NCBI GenBank assembly: GCA_905234565.1
Contig: CAJOHW010000031.1
Location: forward strand, 1 to 54,847
Reading direction: 5' to 3'
DNA length: 54,847 nucleotides
Source: an uncultured Oscillibacter sp.
Lineage (GTDB): Bacteria > Bacillota > Clostridia > Oscillospirales > Oscillospiraceae
A program made the translations under genes and the position numbers. Positions 25,420-34,889 of the stretch are shown one piece after another. The notes under the pieces were generated by a model that had not been told where the DNA came from, ran no database searches, and saw only the letters and a list, made by a program, of their open reading frames with translations. The number at the start of each line of letters is the position of its first letter. Position 1 is the stretch's first letter.

Positions 25420-25709
25420 GATGGTTCCTCCTTAAACTGTTTCTCTTGATTTTCCGTTGGGTAAGTGGTATGCTATTATGGGTTTTGTTAGGTTCTTTCC
25501 GCCATGGCGGACATCTGCCTGGGCGTTCCGGGGCCCGGCCCCGGGGGGTACTGCCTTCCTTTTCTTTTTTTCGGGCCGGACGGGGTTCCAATCAGGTGTT
25601 TTTTCTCTGTCTGGGTCCCGCCCCTGCCTTCTGTATATATAATTCGGGGGGCAGGGGCCATTTTTTGGGGTTGGGAGAAAAAAACTTCCGGACAGGCAGA
25701 AAACAATGC
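25420..25709. other. Intergenic region upstream of the carbohydrate-binding gene; no gene seen
   Basis: This stretch separates two divergent genes. It includes the leader of the minus-strand gene, a GGGCCCGGCCCC-rich palindromic patch near 25530, and a hairpin at about 25618-25660 (GCCCCTGCC with GGGCAGGGGC) followed by ATTTTTT on the plus strand that looks like a terminator without an upstream gene. No convincing open reading frame was found. Confidence 0.5.
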
Positions 25710-25849
25710 TCCCTCATCCGGCGCTTCGCGCCACCTTCCCCCACAGGGGGAAGGCTGTGACCTTCTTTTTTTCTTTTTCGCCAGATAAGACCGCCAGCAA
25801 AAGCCTTCCCCTCTGGGGAAGGGGGACCGCCGGAGGCGGTGGATGAGGA
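25710..25849. repeat. MITE- or REP-like inverted element
   Basis: The 140-bp segment begins TCCCTCATCCG and ends GGATGAGGA, an inverted pair. Each half contains an internal palindrome: CCTTCCCCCACAGGGGGAAGG near 25733 and CCTTCCCCTCTGGGGAAGG near 25804. The two halves are divergent inverted copies of one motif (CTCATCC...CGCC...CCTTCCCC...GGGGAAGG). It encodes nothing. Such modules occur as dispersed repeats in clostridial genomes, so a non-autonomous element is likely. Confidence 0.6.
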
Positions 25850-25923
25850 CGTCCCAAACGCCGCCCCTTCTCTCCCACGCCGGGAAATCCCACGTTTTGG
25901 GGGGATTTTTGGCATCCGCGCTC

Positions 25924-25952
25924 TTGCGCCGCCGGGTGGGATGTGATATCAT
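25924..25952 (+). promoter_or_regulatory. Probable promoter of glyS
   Basis: TTGCGC (25924-25929), a 17-bp spacer and TATCAT (25947-25952) lie about 80 bp upstream of the glyS ATG. Both boxes deviate from consensus. No T-box leader (AGGGTGGNACCGCG) is present in the 180 bp before the gene. Confidence 0.45.
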
Positions 25953-26031
25953 AGACGGGATTTTGACACAAAGCCGCCGGAAAGCGCCCCACGCGCTTTC
26001 CTTAGCGGGGAAGGTTCAGGAGGAAAACGGT

Positions 26032-27429
26032 ATGGACAACAGCCAGAAAACCATGGAGAAACTGGTGGCCCTGTGCAAAGGCCGGGGGTTCGTGTTCCCC
26101 GGCAGCGAGATCTACGGCGGCCTTGCCAACAGCTGGGACTACGGCCCTCTGGGCGTGGAATTAAAGAACAACGTGAAGCGGGCCTGGTGGAAGAAGTTCG
26201 TCCAGGAGAATCCTTATAATGTAGGGCTGGACGCCGCCATCCTGATGAACCCCCAGGTGTGGGTGGCCTCGGGACACGTGTCCACCTTTAATGATCCCCT
26301 CATCGACTGCAAGTCCTGCAAAATGCGCCACCGGGCCGACAAGCTGGTGGAGAACTACGTGGCGGAGAACAACTTGGATATCACCGTGGAGGCCATGACC
26401 CAGGAGGACCTGGTGGCCTTCATCCGGGAGAAGCAGGTACCCTGCCCGGGCTGCGGCAAGTGCGACTTCACCGACATCCGCCGCTTTAACCTCATGTTCA
26501 AAACCCACCAGGGCGTCACGGAGGACACCGCCAGCGAGGTGTACCTCCGTCCCGAGACCGCCCAGGGCATCTTTGTGAACTTCCCCGCCATCCAGCGGAC
26601 CACCCGCCGGAAACTGCCCTTTGGCGTGTGCCAGGTGGGCAAGTCCTTCCGCAACGAGATCACCCCCGGCAACTTCATCTTCCGCATCCGGGAGTTTGAG
26701 CAGATGGAACTGGAATTCTTCTGCAAACCCGGCACGGATTTGGAGTGGTTCCAGTACTGGCGGACCTACTGCCATGACTGGCTGGCGGGCCTGGGCGTGA
26801 AAGAGGAGAATCTGCGTCTGCGGGACCACACCCCGGAGGAACTGGCCTTCTATTCCAAGGCCACCACGGACTTTGAGTACCGCTTCCCCTTCGGCTGGGG
26901 AGAACTGTGGGGCGTGGCGGACCGGACGGATTACGACCTCAAACAGCACCAGGAACACTCCGGACAGGATCTTACCTATTATGATCAGGAGCAGAACGAG
27001 CACTATATCCCCTATGTCATTGAGCCGTCCCTGGGGGCGGACCGCATGACCCTGGCTTTGCTGGTGGAGGCCTATGACGAGGAAGTGGTGGACGAGGCCA
27101 AGAAGGACACCCGGAACGTCATGCGCTTCCATCCCGCCATTGCCCCCTTCAAGGCGGCGGTACTGCCCCTGAGCAAGAAACTGGGACAGCGGGCCAAAGA
27201 CCTTCAGCAGGAGCTGTCCAAGGACTGGATGGTGGACTATGACGACACCGGATCCATCGGCAAACGCTACCGCCGTCAGGACGAGATCGGCACCCCCTGC
27301 TGCGTCACCGTGGACTTTGAGACGGAGCAGGACGGCCAGGTGACGGTCCGGGACCGGGACACCATGGCCCAGGTGCGCCTGCCGGTTGGCGAACTGCGGA
27401 GCTGGCTGGCGGAGAAGCTGGCGTACTGA
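26032..27429 (+). CDS. glyS: Glycine-tRNA ligase, single-chain type
   Basis: This is a 465-residue class II synthetase of the homodimeric alpha2 type, charging tRNA-Gly. It contains the N-terminal [20 protein letters not shown], class II motif 2 around [20 protein letters not shown] and motif 3 [12 protein letters not shown], followed by an anticodon-binding domain. The cysteine pairs CKSC and CPGC suggest a zinc site. The ATG at 26032 follows AGGAGG; longer upstream readings run into non-coding repeat sequence. A tRNA-Gly gene is also in this window (53078). Confidence 0.95.
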   Translation: MDNSQKTMEKLVALCKGRGFVFPGSEIYGGLANSWDYGPLGVELKNNVKRAWWKKFVQENPYNVGLDAAILMNPQVWVASGHVSTFNDPLIDCKSCKMRHRADKLVENYVAENNLDITVEAMTQEDLVAFIREKQVPCPGCGKCDFTDIRRFNLMFKTHQGVTEDTASEVYLRPETAQGIFVNFPAIQRTTRRKLPFGVCQVGKSFRNEITPGNFIFRIREFEQMELEFFCKPGTDLEWFQYWRTYCHDWLAGLGVKEENLRLRDHTPEELAFYSKATTDFEYRFPFGWGELWGVADRTDYDLKQHQEHSGQDLTYYDQEQNEHYIPYVIEPSLGADRMTLALLVEAYDEEVVDEAKKDTRNVMRFHPAIAPFKAAVLPLSKKLGQRAKDLQQELSKDWMVDYDDTGSIGKRYRRQDEIGTPCCVTVDFETEQDGQVTVRDRDTMAQVRLPVGELRSWLAEKLAY

Positions 27430-27473
27430 TCACGATCCAAAAACCATAAAGCCAGAGAGGGGAGGCGGTCCAC

Positions 27474-29849
27474 ATTTCCAAGGGCAAGAAAGCAAAGAAG
27501 CGGAAAAAGCTCCACGGCGTCCCGGAGACGCAAAGGCGGAAACAGGCGCGGAAAGGGGCCGCGTCCCCCAAAGCAGTCCCCCCGTCCGGCCCCCCGTCCC
27601 CGGAGGAACCGGAGAAAGCAAACCCGCCGGAGACAATCAGCGTCCCGGAGCCTCCGCCGGAACCCACGCCGGAAACTACCCCGGAAACCCCGCCGATAGA
27701 ATCCCCGGCACCGGCACCGGCACCGGCATCGGCACCGGATCCGGAGTACGATCCGGACCTTGCGTTAGACTGGGAACTGGATCTCTTAGAGGAACCCCCG
27801 GAACCGCCGCCGCCGGAACAGGGGAAGCGGAAAAAATCCAAGAAGAAGTCCAAAGTCCCGGACAGCCCCTTGGTGCGGCTGCATCTGCGGATGAAGGCAA
27901 AGCGGCTGGAAAAGCGGCGGCGGGCCATGGGGCCCGCGTGGCTGCGGGGGCTTTTGTTCTGCCTGCTGTCCCTATTGGCAGGGGGCGCGGTGACGGCGGC
28001 GGTGGAGGCCGTGCGGGCCGGATCCCCGGAGGAAATGCTGGCCTGGGCGGTGAAATACCCCGCCACCTTCCTGCTCTCCGCCCTGCTGTACGCCTCTCTG
28101 GCGGCCCTGGCCGGGGCCCTTTTGGGACGGCTGTGGCTGGGGGGGATCCTGGCCTCCTTTGTGGGACTGGGGCTGTGTCTGGCGGACTACTTCAAGATGA
28201 CCATCAACGGCGCGCCCCTGGCCTGGGAGGACATCGGCCTGGCGGGCCAGGCGGGACACGTGGCGGGCCTTGCCAGCGACCTGACCCCGCCGGAACTCTT
28301 TTGGCAGGCCCTTTTAATCGCCCTTGCCTGTGTGGCGGTACTGGCGGCCCTGGATCCCCTGACACGCCTGTCCGGCGGGGGATGGTGGATCCGGCTGGCG
28401 GGGGCAGCGGCGGCGTGTCTGGTGTGCTTCTCCGGACTGTGGACCGGGGTGTTGGGGGACTGTTTCCGGGTGGACGTGGTGACCGCCCTGGACCCCTCCG
28501 CAAGCCACAACACCTATGGCTTAGCCGTCAGCCTGTGGAGGGGACGATTCCTCCGGGAGAAGGAGCCTCCGGCGGGCTATGGCAAGGTCCTCATGGACAA
28601 GCTCCTGGACCGGGTGGACGAGCTGGCCCCCTCCACGGCGTCCAGCGAGGTGAAACCCAACGTCATTGTGATCCTCTCCGAGAGCTTCTTTGACGTAACC
28701 CGTCTCCCCGGCGTCACATACAGCGCGGATCCCACCGCCAACTTCCACGCCCTGCAAAAAGAGGGCCTCAGCGGACAGTTTTTCAGCCACTATCTGGGCT
28801 ACGGCACCGGGTACATCGAAATTGCCATGCAGATGGGGCTGTGCGGCCCGGATCTGGGGGCCAGAACCAACCTGTGCTTTATGGACAGCGGCACCTATGA
28901 GCTGCTGGATTCTTTGGCGGAGCAGTACACCAATGCCGGAGGCTATACGGCGGAAATGCTCCACGCCTTTGACAACAGCCTCTATAACCGTACCGTCACT
29001 TATCCCCTCATGGGCTATGACCGCAGTCTCTTTTCCGAGGACGTGCAGAAACTGGGCATCAACGAGGGGGTTTACGGCGGCTACTATATGCGGGACGCCT
29101 ACCTCTTTGAGGGTGTGCTGCGGGAACTGGACCGGATCAACGAGGCCGGGGACAGCGCGTTTCTCTACGCCATCACCATGGAGAACCACCAGCCCTATGA
29201 CCTGCAAAAGTTCGGCGGGCGCTGTCAGGTGGAGGTCCGGGCCAGCCAGCTGGACAGAGACGAGGTGGACATCTTAAAAGTAGGGGTGGAGGGCATCATC
29301 CGGGAGGACCAGGCGTTGGGGAAACTGACGGAGGCCCTGCGGGAGCGTCCCGAACCCACCATCGTGGCCTTTTTCGGGGACCACCGGCCCACCCTTCCCA
29401 TGCCGGACGGACAGACGGTGTACACAAAATTGGGCGTCACCCCCGGAAAGGACACTTCCCAGTGGACCAGCGAACAGCTTGCGGAAGTGTACTCCACGGA
29501 TTACCTCATCTGGGCCAACGACGCCGCCCTCCTGGGGGACGCGGCGGGCACGGAGGAACCCTCCGGCGTTCTGCGCTTCGGCCCACAGCTTTTGGAAGTC
29601 ACGGGACAGACGGTGTCCCGGTGGTGGGCCCTGCAAAAACGGGTGCCCCAGCTGGCCTGGTCGGAGATCGCCTTCGTGTACGGCGACGGCTCCCTGTACC
29701 ACCGCCGGGAGGACGCCCCCCTGACGGAGGAGGATCAAGAGCTGTTCTACCTCCGGGACTGCATCGTTTACGACGCCATTTACGGCAGCCAGTATATCAC
29801 CGACGCCATGAACCAGTCCCCCCAGATCGGCTGGGGACGCCTGGGATAG
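27474..29849 (+). CDS. LTA-synthase-like sulfatase-fold membrane enzyme with an apparent ATT start codon
   Basis: The enzyme part has about five membrane helices (from residue about 150), then an extracellular alkaline-phosphatase/sulfatase fold: Glu403 in VIVILSESFFDV, candidate catalytic Thr445 in GYGTGYIEIAMQMG, and FFGDHRP with Asp636 and His637. The family transfers glycerol-phosphate or phosphoethanolamine groups to envelope glycans or lipids. The frame stays open with clearly coding Lys/Pro/Glu-rich sequence for 132 codons upstream of the first TTG at 27870, back to 27450. That stretch contains no ATG, GTG or TTG. An ATT at 27474 sits 9 bases after GAGAGGGGAGG. Starting there gives 791 residues with a basic, proline-rich cytosolic N-terminal tail. 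It follows glyS by 44 bp. Confidence 0.8.
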   Translation: MSKGKKAKKRKKLHGVPETQRRKQARKGAASPKAVPPSGPPSPEEPEKANPPETISVPEPPPEPTPETTPETPPIESPAPAPAPASAPDPEYDPDLALDWELDLLEEPPEPPPPEQGKRKKSKKKSKVPDSPLVRLHLRMKAKRLEKRRRAMGPAWLRGLLFCLLSLLAGGAVTAAVEAVRAGSPEEMLAWAVKYPATFLLSALLYASLAALAGALLGRLWLGGILASFVGLGLCLADYFKMTINGAPLAWEDIGLAGQAGHVAGLASDLTPPELFWQALLIALACVAVLAALDPLTRLSGGGWWIRLAGAAAACLVCFSGLWTGVLGDCFRVDVVTALDPSASHNTYGLAVSLWRGRFLREKEPPAGYGKVLMDKLLDRVDELAPSTASSEVKPNVIVILSESFFDVTRLPGVTYSADPTANFHALQKEGLSGQFFSHYLGYGTGYIEIAMQMGLCGPDLGARTNLCFMDSGTYELLDSLAEQYTNAGGYTAEMLHAFDNSLYNRTVTYPLMGYDRSLFSEDVQKLGINEGVYGGYYMRDAYLFEGVLRELDRINEAGDSAFLYAITMENHQPYDLQKFGGRCQVEVRASQLDRDEVDILKVGVEGIIREDQALGKLTEALRERPEPTIVAFFGDHRPTLPMPDGQTVYTKLGVTPGKDTSQWTSEQLAEVYSTDYLIWANDAALLGDAAGTEEPSGVLRFGPQLLEVTGQTVSRWWALQKRVPQLAWSEIAFVYGDGSLYHRREDAPLTEEDQELFYLRDCIVYDAIYGSQYITDAMNQSPQIGWGRLG

Positions 29850-29867
29850 GAAATTTCAATAATTCTA

Positions 29868-29896
29868 TTGACACAGAAGGCAGGAAGTGCTATTAT
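29868..29896 (+). promoter_or_regulatory. Promoter of a candidate small RNA
   Basis: TTGACA (29868-29873), a 17-bp spacer and TATTAT (29891-29896) form a near-consensus promoter starting 19 bp after the stop of the sulfatase-fold gene. Transcription would start near 29903 and meet a terminator within 70 bases. Confidence 0.8.
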
Positions 29897-29902
29897 GATA
29901 AA

Positions 29903-29970
29903 GTGAAAGCATAGCTTTCTGGGGTTCGCATAGAGCGAACGGAGGATCGCCGCAAGGCGATCCTTTTTTT
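29903..29970 (+). ncRNA. Candidate small RNA of about 68 nt
   Basis: Between a near-consensus promoter and an intrinsic terminator lies a short transcript with three hairpins: AAAGC-ATA-GCTTT, GTTCGC-ATAGA-GCGAAC, and the terminator stem. A GGAGG sequence lies in the linker before the last hairpin. No start codon with a plausible peptide is present. It could be an antisense-acting regulator or an attenuated leader whose downstream gene was displaced by the MITE-like insertion. Confidence 0.6.
29943..29970 (+). terminator. Intrinsic terminator of the candidate small RNA
   Basis: AGGATCGCC pairs with GGCGATCCT around a GCAA tetraloop and is followed by a run of seven T residues. It is a textbook rho-independent terminator. 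Confidence 0.92.
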
Positions 29971-29987
29971 GCCTATGGAAAATCTTT

Positions 29988-30154
29988 TAAGAGCCTGTTT
30001 TGTATCCCGCAGTGTGCGGGACGTGCGGCAGATTTTTTACCAGACAAGGCGTTTTGCCGCAGGAATACTGGATGTATTTCAAGGCAAAACAACGATGTAT
30101 GGCGGAAAAGATGCCGTGCAGACCGTGCGCGGCGGGATGCTAAACAGGCTCTTA
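29988..30154. mobile_element. MITE-like element with 23-bp terminal inverted repeats
   Basis: The left end at 29988-30010 (TAAGAGCCTGTTTTGTATCC then CGC) and the right end at 30132-30154 read inwards are identical at 21 of 23 positions. The 167-bp element encodes no transposase. Inside lie CCCGC-AGTGT-GCGGG and other short palindromes. The right end abuts the TIR-domain gene exactly where its family similarity stops, so the element inserted into that gene. A target duplication is not clear. Confidence 0.8.
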
Positions 30155-30395
30155 GGGCGGCGCGGAACTCCATCATGGAAAAACCGGACCGGGGATAATT
30201 CCGGGACCAGACCGCGATAAAACTCTCCGCGTTTTCCAGAAACCGCTCCATCTTCTCCATAAAGTTATTCCCAGGCGCGATATCCCGGGTCTGGATATAG
30301 ACGGTATAGCCGTAGCGCTTCAAGGTACGCGCAATCCACTCCGCCTCCGCCTTGTCGGCTTTCGTATAGCTGATGAAAAAATCCCGCTTCTCCAT
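30155..30395 (-). pseudogene. TIR-domain protein, truncated by a MITE-like insertion
   Basis: The first 80 residues form the N-terminal part of a Toll/interleukin-1-receptor domain: FFISYTKADKAEAEWIARTL, GYTVYIQTRDIAPGNNF and SRNYPRSGFSMMEFRAA. The last segment keeps the S..Y..S....E pattern with the NADase-type catalytic Glu76. After residue 80 the frame enters the inverted repeat and runs through the element to a stop at 29973, adding about 60 meaningless residues. The rest of the domain and any partner domains are missing. Bacterial TIR proteins are commonly NAD+-degrading immune effectors. A weak promoter (TTGCAA, 17 bp, TATCCT) may lie upstream. Confidence 0.8.
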
Positions 30396-30519
30396 GCCCT
30401 CACCCCCGGCAGGAAAAGGATACCATAGTATGACAAATTTTGCAACGGGTTTTCGGGGAAGGGGGGACGCGACAGGTCAAGGCGTCTCCTGGGCCTCCGA
30501 CAGGTGGTCCATGGGGGTT

Positions 30520-31083
30520 CTATCGCTCCTCCTGTCGGAGATACCGCCGGGTCCGCGCCATGACGTCAGTCAAAATTCGGAGGTTCTCCATAGGATCGGC
30601 GGTTTCCAGAGAGTGATTGGCGTTTTCAATGACCGTCAGGGGGATTTCCGCCGCCTGACAGCCCTCCCGGACCGTCTCCGTATCCACCCAGGGGTCGCTG
30701 GTTCCCGTAAAGGCAATGCCGTTTTTGGGCCTCTCCCCAAAGGTCAGGGCCACGGGGGTGTAGAACACGTTCCGGCAGGGGACGCCGTGGCTCCGCCCAT
30801 AGGCGGCGGCAATGGCGGTGCCCACGCTCTTGGACACAAAGAGAACTTCGCCGTATTCCTCCCACCGGATGTGCCGCAGGGCCTCCTCCGCCTGCGCGTA
30901 CAGCGCCAGCCCCGCCTGACGCATTTTCTCCGGGTTTCCCCGCAAGTCCGTCACGGGACAGGCATAGCTCAAAGAGATCATGTCCTGATACCCGGCCTCC
31001 CGAGCCAGCTCCCGGCTGAAATACAGCAAGGGCTTGTCGCAATGATACCCGATTCCGGGGAAAAATACCGCAAGATGTCGCAT
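30520..31083 (-). CDS. Small alpha/beta-hydrolase-fold protein
   Basis: This 187-residue cytosolic protein begins with a strand and oxyanion-type loop (LAVFFPGIGYHCDKPLLYF). It has a nucleophile elbow-like VSKSVGTAIAA in place of the usual GxSxG, an acidic strand end TGTSDPWVDT and a late His in ENANHSLET. These give a plausible Ser-Asp-His triad. The substrate is unknown. ACAGGAGGGC precedes the ATG. It stands alone between the TIR remnant and a short hypothetical gene. Confidence 0.75.
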   Translation of the reverse strand: MRHLAVFFPGIGYHCDKPLLYFSRELAREAGYQDMISLSYACPVTDLRGNPEKMRQAGLALYAQAEEALRHIRWEEYGEVLFVSKSVGTAIAAAYGRSHGVPCRNVFYTPVALTFGERPKNGIAFTGTSDPWVDTETVREGCQAAEIPLTVIENANHSLETADPMENLRILTDVMARTRRYLRQEER

Positions 31084-31138
31084 ATGCCCTCCTGTAAAGA
31101 GCTGATTTGAACAGATTTTAGCACATTCATTTATGGCG

Positions 31139-31333
31139 TTAAATCATGTACAGCTCTCGTTCCCCATCTCGTTTCTTGTCGTAAGGATCTGCTCGCAAAT
31201 CATTTCCGCCTAAATGTTGTGCAATCTTTGACCCTGCTCTTGTTCCGAATTGCACCAAATAATCAGTATACTGGCTGATTTGATTCAGGATGATACGGCT
31301 TTCCCACGGTAAAATGGAGTTCATACATAACAT
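31139..31333 (-). CDS. Short hypothetical protein
   Basis: This 64-residue reading frame contains the region ILPWESRIILNQISQYTDYL and a charged C terminus (DKKRDGERELYMI). The local DNA is less GC-rich than its surroundings, which hints at acquired sequence or a gene remnant. A weak GCAGGG lies before the ATG. No family is recognised and it could be non-coding. Confidence 0.35.
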   Translation of the reverse strand: MLCMNSILPWESRIILNQISQYTDYLVQFGTRAGSKIAQHLGGNDLRADPYDKKRDGERELYMI

Positions 31334-31410
31334 AGATCCCTGCCTGTCTCTCTTAGGATGAAAACCGTTCTAACATATCTTGGAGCACAACGCAAGAAAA
31401 GTCTATACCG

Positions 31411-34242
31411 TCAATCTGATCCCAGCACTCGTTTCAAATACTGCCCGGTGTAGCTCTCCGCACAGGCCGCCACGTCCTCCGGCGTGCCAGTGGCCACCAC
31501 CGTGCCGCCGCCCGCGCCCCCTTCCGGGCCAAGGTCAATGATCCAGTCCGCGCACTTTACCACGTCTAAGTTGTGCTCAATCACCACCACCGTGTTGCCC
31601 GCGTCGGTGAGCCGCTGCAATACGTCCAGCAGCCGCCGCACGTCATCCGTATGGAGGCCCGTGGTGGGCTCGTCCAGAATATAGATGGTGCGGCCCGTGG
31701 CGTGTTTGGACAGCTCCGTGGCCAGTTTCACCCGCTGGGCTTCCCCGCCGGACAACTCCGTGGAGGGCTGGCCAAGTTTTACATAGCCCAGGCCCACGTC
31801 CTGTAAGGTTTGCAGGCGGCGTTTCAGTTTCGGCAGGGCGGAGAAGAAGGGCAGGGCCTCGTCCACGGTCATATCCAGCACTTCCGCGATGTTCTTCCCC
31901 TTGTAGCGCACTTCCAGGGTCTCCCGGTTATACCGCTTCCCGTGGCATACCTCGCAGGGGACGAACACATCCGGCAGGAAGTGCATCTCGATTTTCAGCA
32001 CCCCGTCCCCGGAACAGGCCTCACAGCGGCCCCCCCGGACGTTAAAGCTGAACCGTCCCGGGCCGTAGCCCCGGCTCTTGGCCTCCTGGGTGGCGGCAAA
32101 GAGATCCCGGATGTCGTTGAACAGGCCTGTATAGGTGGCGGGATTGGACCGGGGGGTCCGGCCAATGGGGCTCTGGTCAATGTCCACCACTTTATCCAGG
32201 TGTTCCATGCCCTCAATGGCGGCGCACTTGCCGGGACGGGTTTTCATGCGCATGAGGTCCGCCCCCAGACGTTTGAACAGGACTTCGTTCACCAGGGAGG
32301 ATTTTCCGCTGCCGGACACCCCCGTCACCACGGTGAAGGTCCCCAGGGGGAAGGACACGTCAATTTTGCGCAGATTGTTCTCCGCCGCCTTCCGGACCGT
32401 GAGAAATTTGCCGTTTCCCTTCCGGCGCTGTCCGGGCACCGGGATTTTCCGGACCCCGGAGAGGTACTGTCCCGTCAAAGAGGCGGGGTTCGCCATGACC
32501 TCCTCCGGCGTCCCCGCCGCCACCACTTCCCCGCCGTGGATCCCGGCCCCGGGGCCGATGTCAATGAGGTAATCGGCGGCGCGCATGGTGTCCTCGTCGT
32601 GTTCCACCACCAAAAGGGTGTTGCCCAGGTCCCGCAGTTCCCGGAGGGTGGCCAGGAGCTTGTCGTTGTCCCGCTGGTGCAATCCAATAGACGGCTCGTC
32701 CAGGATATACAGCACTCCCATAAGGGATGAGCCGATCTGGGTCGCTAAACGGATCCGCTGGCTCTCCCCGCCGGAGAGGGTTCCGGCGGTCCGGCTTAAG
32801 GTCAGATAGCCCAGGCCCACGGACTGCAAAAAGCCCAGCCGGGCCCGGATTTCCTTGAGGATCTGGTCCGCAATCAGGTGCTGCTGGCGGGTGATCTCCA
32901 GGGCATTGACCCAGGCCAGGCCGTCGGTCACGGACAGGTTCGTATATTCGTGGATGTTCTCCCCGCCTACGGTGACGGCCAGGGCCTCTTTCCGCAGCCG
33001 CTTCCCCTTGCAGGCCGGGCACGGACACTCCGCCATCAGTTCTTCCAGTTCCCGCTTGCTGTAATCGCTCTGGGTCTCCTGATACCGCCGCTCAATGTTG
33101 GCGCAGATGCCCTCAAAGGGCTGGTACAGCACCCCCTTTCCCCGGGGCTGGTCATAGTGAAGTTCCAGTTTCTCCCCCTTGGTGCCGTAGAGGATGATCT
33201 CTTTCGCCTCCTTGGACAGGTCCTTCCAGGGGGCGTCCAGGGAGAAGCCGTATTTTTTGGACAGGGCGTTGAAGTACATCCTGGAGACACCGTCGGAGCG
33301 GATGGAGTTCCACCCGCTGGCCTGCACCGCCCCGTCCAGCAGGCTCTTGGACGGGTCCGGGATAATGAGATCCGGATCCGCTTTCAGCTGGCTGCCCAGG
33401 CCCGTACAGGCGGGGCAGAAGCCGAAGGGGTTGTTGAAGGAGAACATCCGGGGGGACAGTTCCTCAATGGAGATGCCGCAGTCCTCACAGGCGTAGTTCT
33501 GGGAGAACAACAGATCCTGTTCCTCTTGCAGCAGGTTCACAATGGCCAGCCCCCCGGACTGGGCGGAGGCGGTCTCCACGCTGTCCGTCAGCCGCTGGCG
33601 GATGTCCGGACGCACAATCAATCGGTCAATGACGATCTCCACGTTGTGTTTTTTGTTCTTTTCCAGACGGATCTCCTCGTCCAAATCGTACAGGATCCCG
33701 TCCGAGCGGACCCGCACATAGCCGGAGCGTTTGGCGTCCTCAAAGATCTTGGCGTGTTCTCCCTTTTTGCCCCGGACCACCGGGGCCATGACCTGGATCC
33801 GGGTGCCCTCCGGCAGGGCCATGACCTGGTCGATGATCTGGTCAATGGTCTGCTGTTTGATCTCCTTGCCGCACTTGGGACAGTGGGGGGTGCCGATCCG
33901 GGCCCACAGAAGGCGGAGGTAGTCATAGATCTCCGTCACCGTGCCCACGGTGGACCGGGGGTTTTTGCTGGTGGTTTTCTGGTCGATGGAGATGGCGGGG
34001 GACAGGCCCTCGATATAGTCCACATCCGGCTTGTCCATCTGGCCCAGAAACATCCGGGCGTAGGAGGACAGGGACTCCACATACCGCCGCTGGCCCTCGG
34101 CATAGATGGTGTCAAAGGCCAGGGAGGATTTCCCGGACCCGGACAGTCCCGTCATCACCACCAGTTTGTCCCGGGGAATGGTCACGTCTAAGTTTTTCAA
34201 ATTATTGGCCCGTGCGCCTTTTACAATGATTTTATCCTGCAT
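31411..34242 (-). CDS. uvrA: Excinuclease ABC subunit A
   Basis: This is a full-length 943-residue UvrA that recognises DNA lesions and loads UvrB in nucleotide excision repair. It has two ABC ATPase modules with Walker [10 protein letters not shown] (about 34) and GVSGSGKSS (about 640). The signature and Walker B regions [15 protein letters not shown] and [16 protein letters not shown] are each followed by an ILDEP Walker B motif. Zinc-binding cysteine motifs are visible: CPKCG, CPCPAC, and CEAC...CEVC. GAAGGAGAA precedes the ATG. Upstream on the same strand is a RelBE-type pair; uvrB lies 2.7 kb further upstream. Confidence 0.98.
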   Translation of the reverse strand: MQDKIIVKGARANNLKNLDVTIPRDKLVVMTGLSGSGKSSLAFDTIYAEGQRRYVESLSSYARMFLGQMDKPDVDYIEGLSPAISIDQKTTSKNPRSTVGTVTEIYDYLRLLWARIGTPHCPKCGKEIKQQTIDQIIDQVMALPEGTRIQVMAPVVRGKKGEHAKIFEDAKRSGYVRVRSDGILYDLDEEIRLEKNKKHNVEIVIDRLIVRPDIRQRLTDSVETASAQSGGLAIVNLLQEEQDLLFSQNYACEDCGISIEELSPRMFSFNNPFGFCPACTGLGSQLKADPDLIIPDPSKSLLDGAVQASGWNSIRSDGVSRMYFNALSKKYGFSLDAPWKDLSKEAKEIILYGTKGEKLELHYDQPRGKGVLYQPFEGICANIERRYQETQSDYSKRELEELMAECPCPACKGKRLRKEALAVTVGGENIHEYTNLSVTDGLAWVNALEITRQQHLIADQILKEIRARLGFLQSVGLGYLTLSRTAGTLSGGESQRIRLATQIGSSLMGVLYILDEPSIGLHQRDNDKLLATLRELRDLGNTLLVVEHDEDTMRAADYLIDIGPGAGIHGGEVVAAGTPEEVMANPASLTGQYLSGVRKIPVPGQRRKGNGKFLTVRKAAENNLRKIDVSFPLGTFTVVTGVSGSGKSSLVNEVLFKRLGADLMRMKTRPGKCAAIEGMEHLDKVVDIDQSPIGRTPRSNPATYTGLFNDIRDLFAATQEAKSRGYGPGRFSFNVRGGRCEACSGDGVLKIEMHFLPDVFVPCEVCHGKRYNRETLEVRYKGKNIAEVLDMTVDEALPFFSALPKLKRRLQTLQDVGLGYVKLGQPSTELSGGEAQRVKLATELSKHATGRTIYILDEPTTGLHTDDVRRLLDVLQRLTDAGNTVVVIEHNLDVVKCADWIIDLGPEGGAGGGTVVATGTPEDVAACAESYTGQYLKRVLGSD

Positions 34243-34268
34243 GGGTTCTCCTTCTGTACGCCGTGATG

Positions 34269-34577
34269 TTACTGAAAATGATTTGAGATGTGGTCAGGAT
34301 TCATCCGGCAGTCCGCGACAGCTTCGATATAAATCGTATGATCGCGTATACAATAGATAATCTTATACCAGTTTCCAAAAAGTGCTTTCCGAAAATCCCG
34401 CACATCGAGATCATTCAGGGGAAATAAAAGAGGGTTGTCTTGAATTTCTTTTACTGTGGCGGAAAATTCACCTCTCAGAGATTTTGCGGCATTTTTGTTG
34501 ATTCTCGCCAAAAACTGAACATGGCGCGCAAACATTTTCCTGGCTCCTGGGAGGATCACGACCCGGTATCGGACCAT
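34269..34577 (-). CDS. RelE/ParE-family toxin
   Basis: This 102-residue protein has the RelE/ParE fold pattern: [20 protein letters not shown], then [20 protein letters not shown] and [20 protein letters not shown], the usual last strand with Arg and aromatic residues. Members cleave ribosome-bound mRNA (RelE) or poison gyrase (ParE); which one cannot be told here. It follows the antitoxin by 8 bp and ends 27 bp before uvrA. The local DNA is AT-richer than its neighbours, which suggests transfer. Confidence 0.82.
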   Translation of the reverse strand: MVRYRVVILPGARKMFARHVQFLARINKNAAKSLRGEFSATVKEIQDNPLLFPLNDLDVRDFRKALFGNWYKIIYCIRDHTIYIEAVADCRMNPDHISNHFQ

Positions 34578-34585
34578 AATATGTG

Positions 34586-34867
34586 CTACGCCTCCTCAAT
34601 AATGCGATCCAGTTCTTCCAAGTAGTCCTCGATAGGCAGGCAGAAAGCGCCGTTTTTACGGTCCTCTTCTGCCCTGCGCAGATCCTCATCCAAAGTCTCC
34701 GGCGTACTCAAAAAAGTCGGTGTCTCCGAAAGGAATGGATCCGTGATCATCCCCCGCAGAAAACGCTGAACAGCCTCGTCCATGGTCAAGCCCAGCTGCC
34801 GCAAAACCAATTCCGCCTGCTCTTTGAGTGCGGAATCCAAATGGATATTCATGGTCACACTTGCCAT
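34586..34867 (-). CDS. RelB/DinJ-family antitoxin
   Basis: This 93-residue acidic protein begins with a ribbon-helix-helix domain of RelB/DinJ type (VTMNIHLDSALKEQAELVLR, QLGLTMDEAVQRFLRGMI). A flexible acidic C terminus, which would wrap around the toxin, follows. Antitoxin-first order and the 8-bp spacing to the RelE/ParE gene are typical. The RHH domain normally represses its own promoter. GAAGGGAGG precedes the ATG. Confidence 0.85.
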   Translation of the reverse strand: MASVTMNIHLDSALKEQAELVLRQLGLTMDEAVQRFLRGMITDPFLSETPTFLSTPETLDEDLRRAEEDRKNGAFCLPIEDYLEELDRIIEEA

Positions 34868-34889
34868 ACAAAATTCCTCCCTTCCGGTA

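Noticed and set aside
25850..26031. Glycine T-box leader upstream of glyS
   Set aside because: No AGGGTGGNACCGCG element, specifier loop or terminator hairpin could be found in the 180 bp before the gene.
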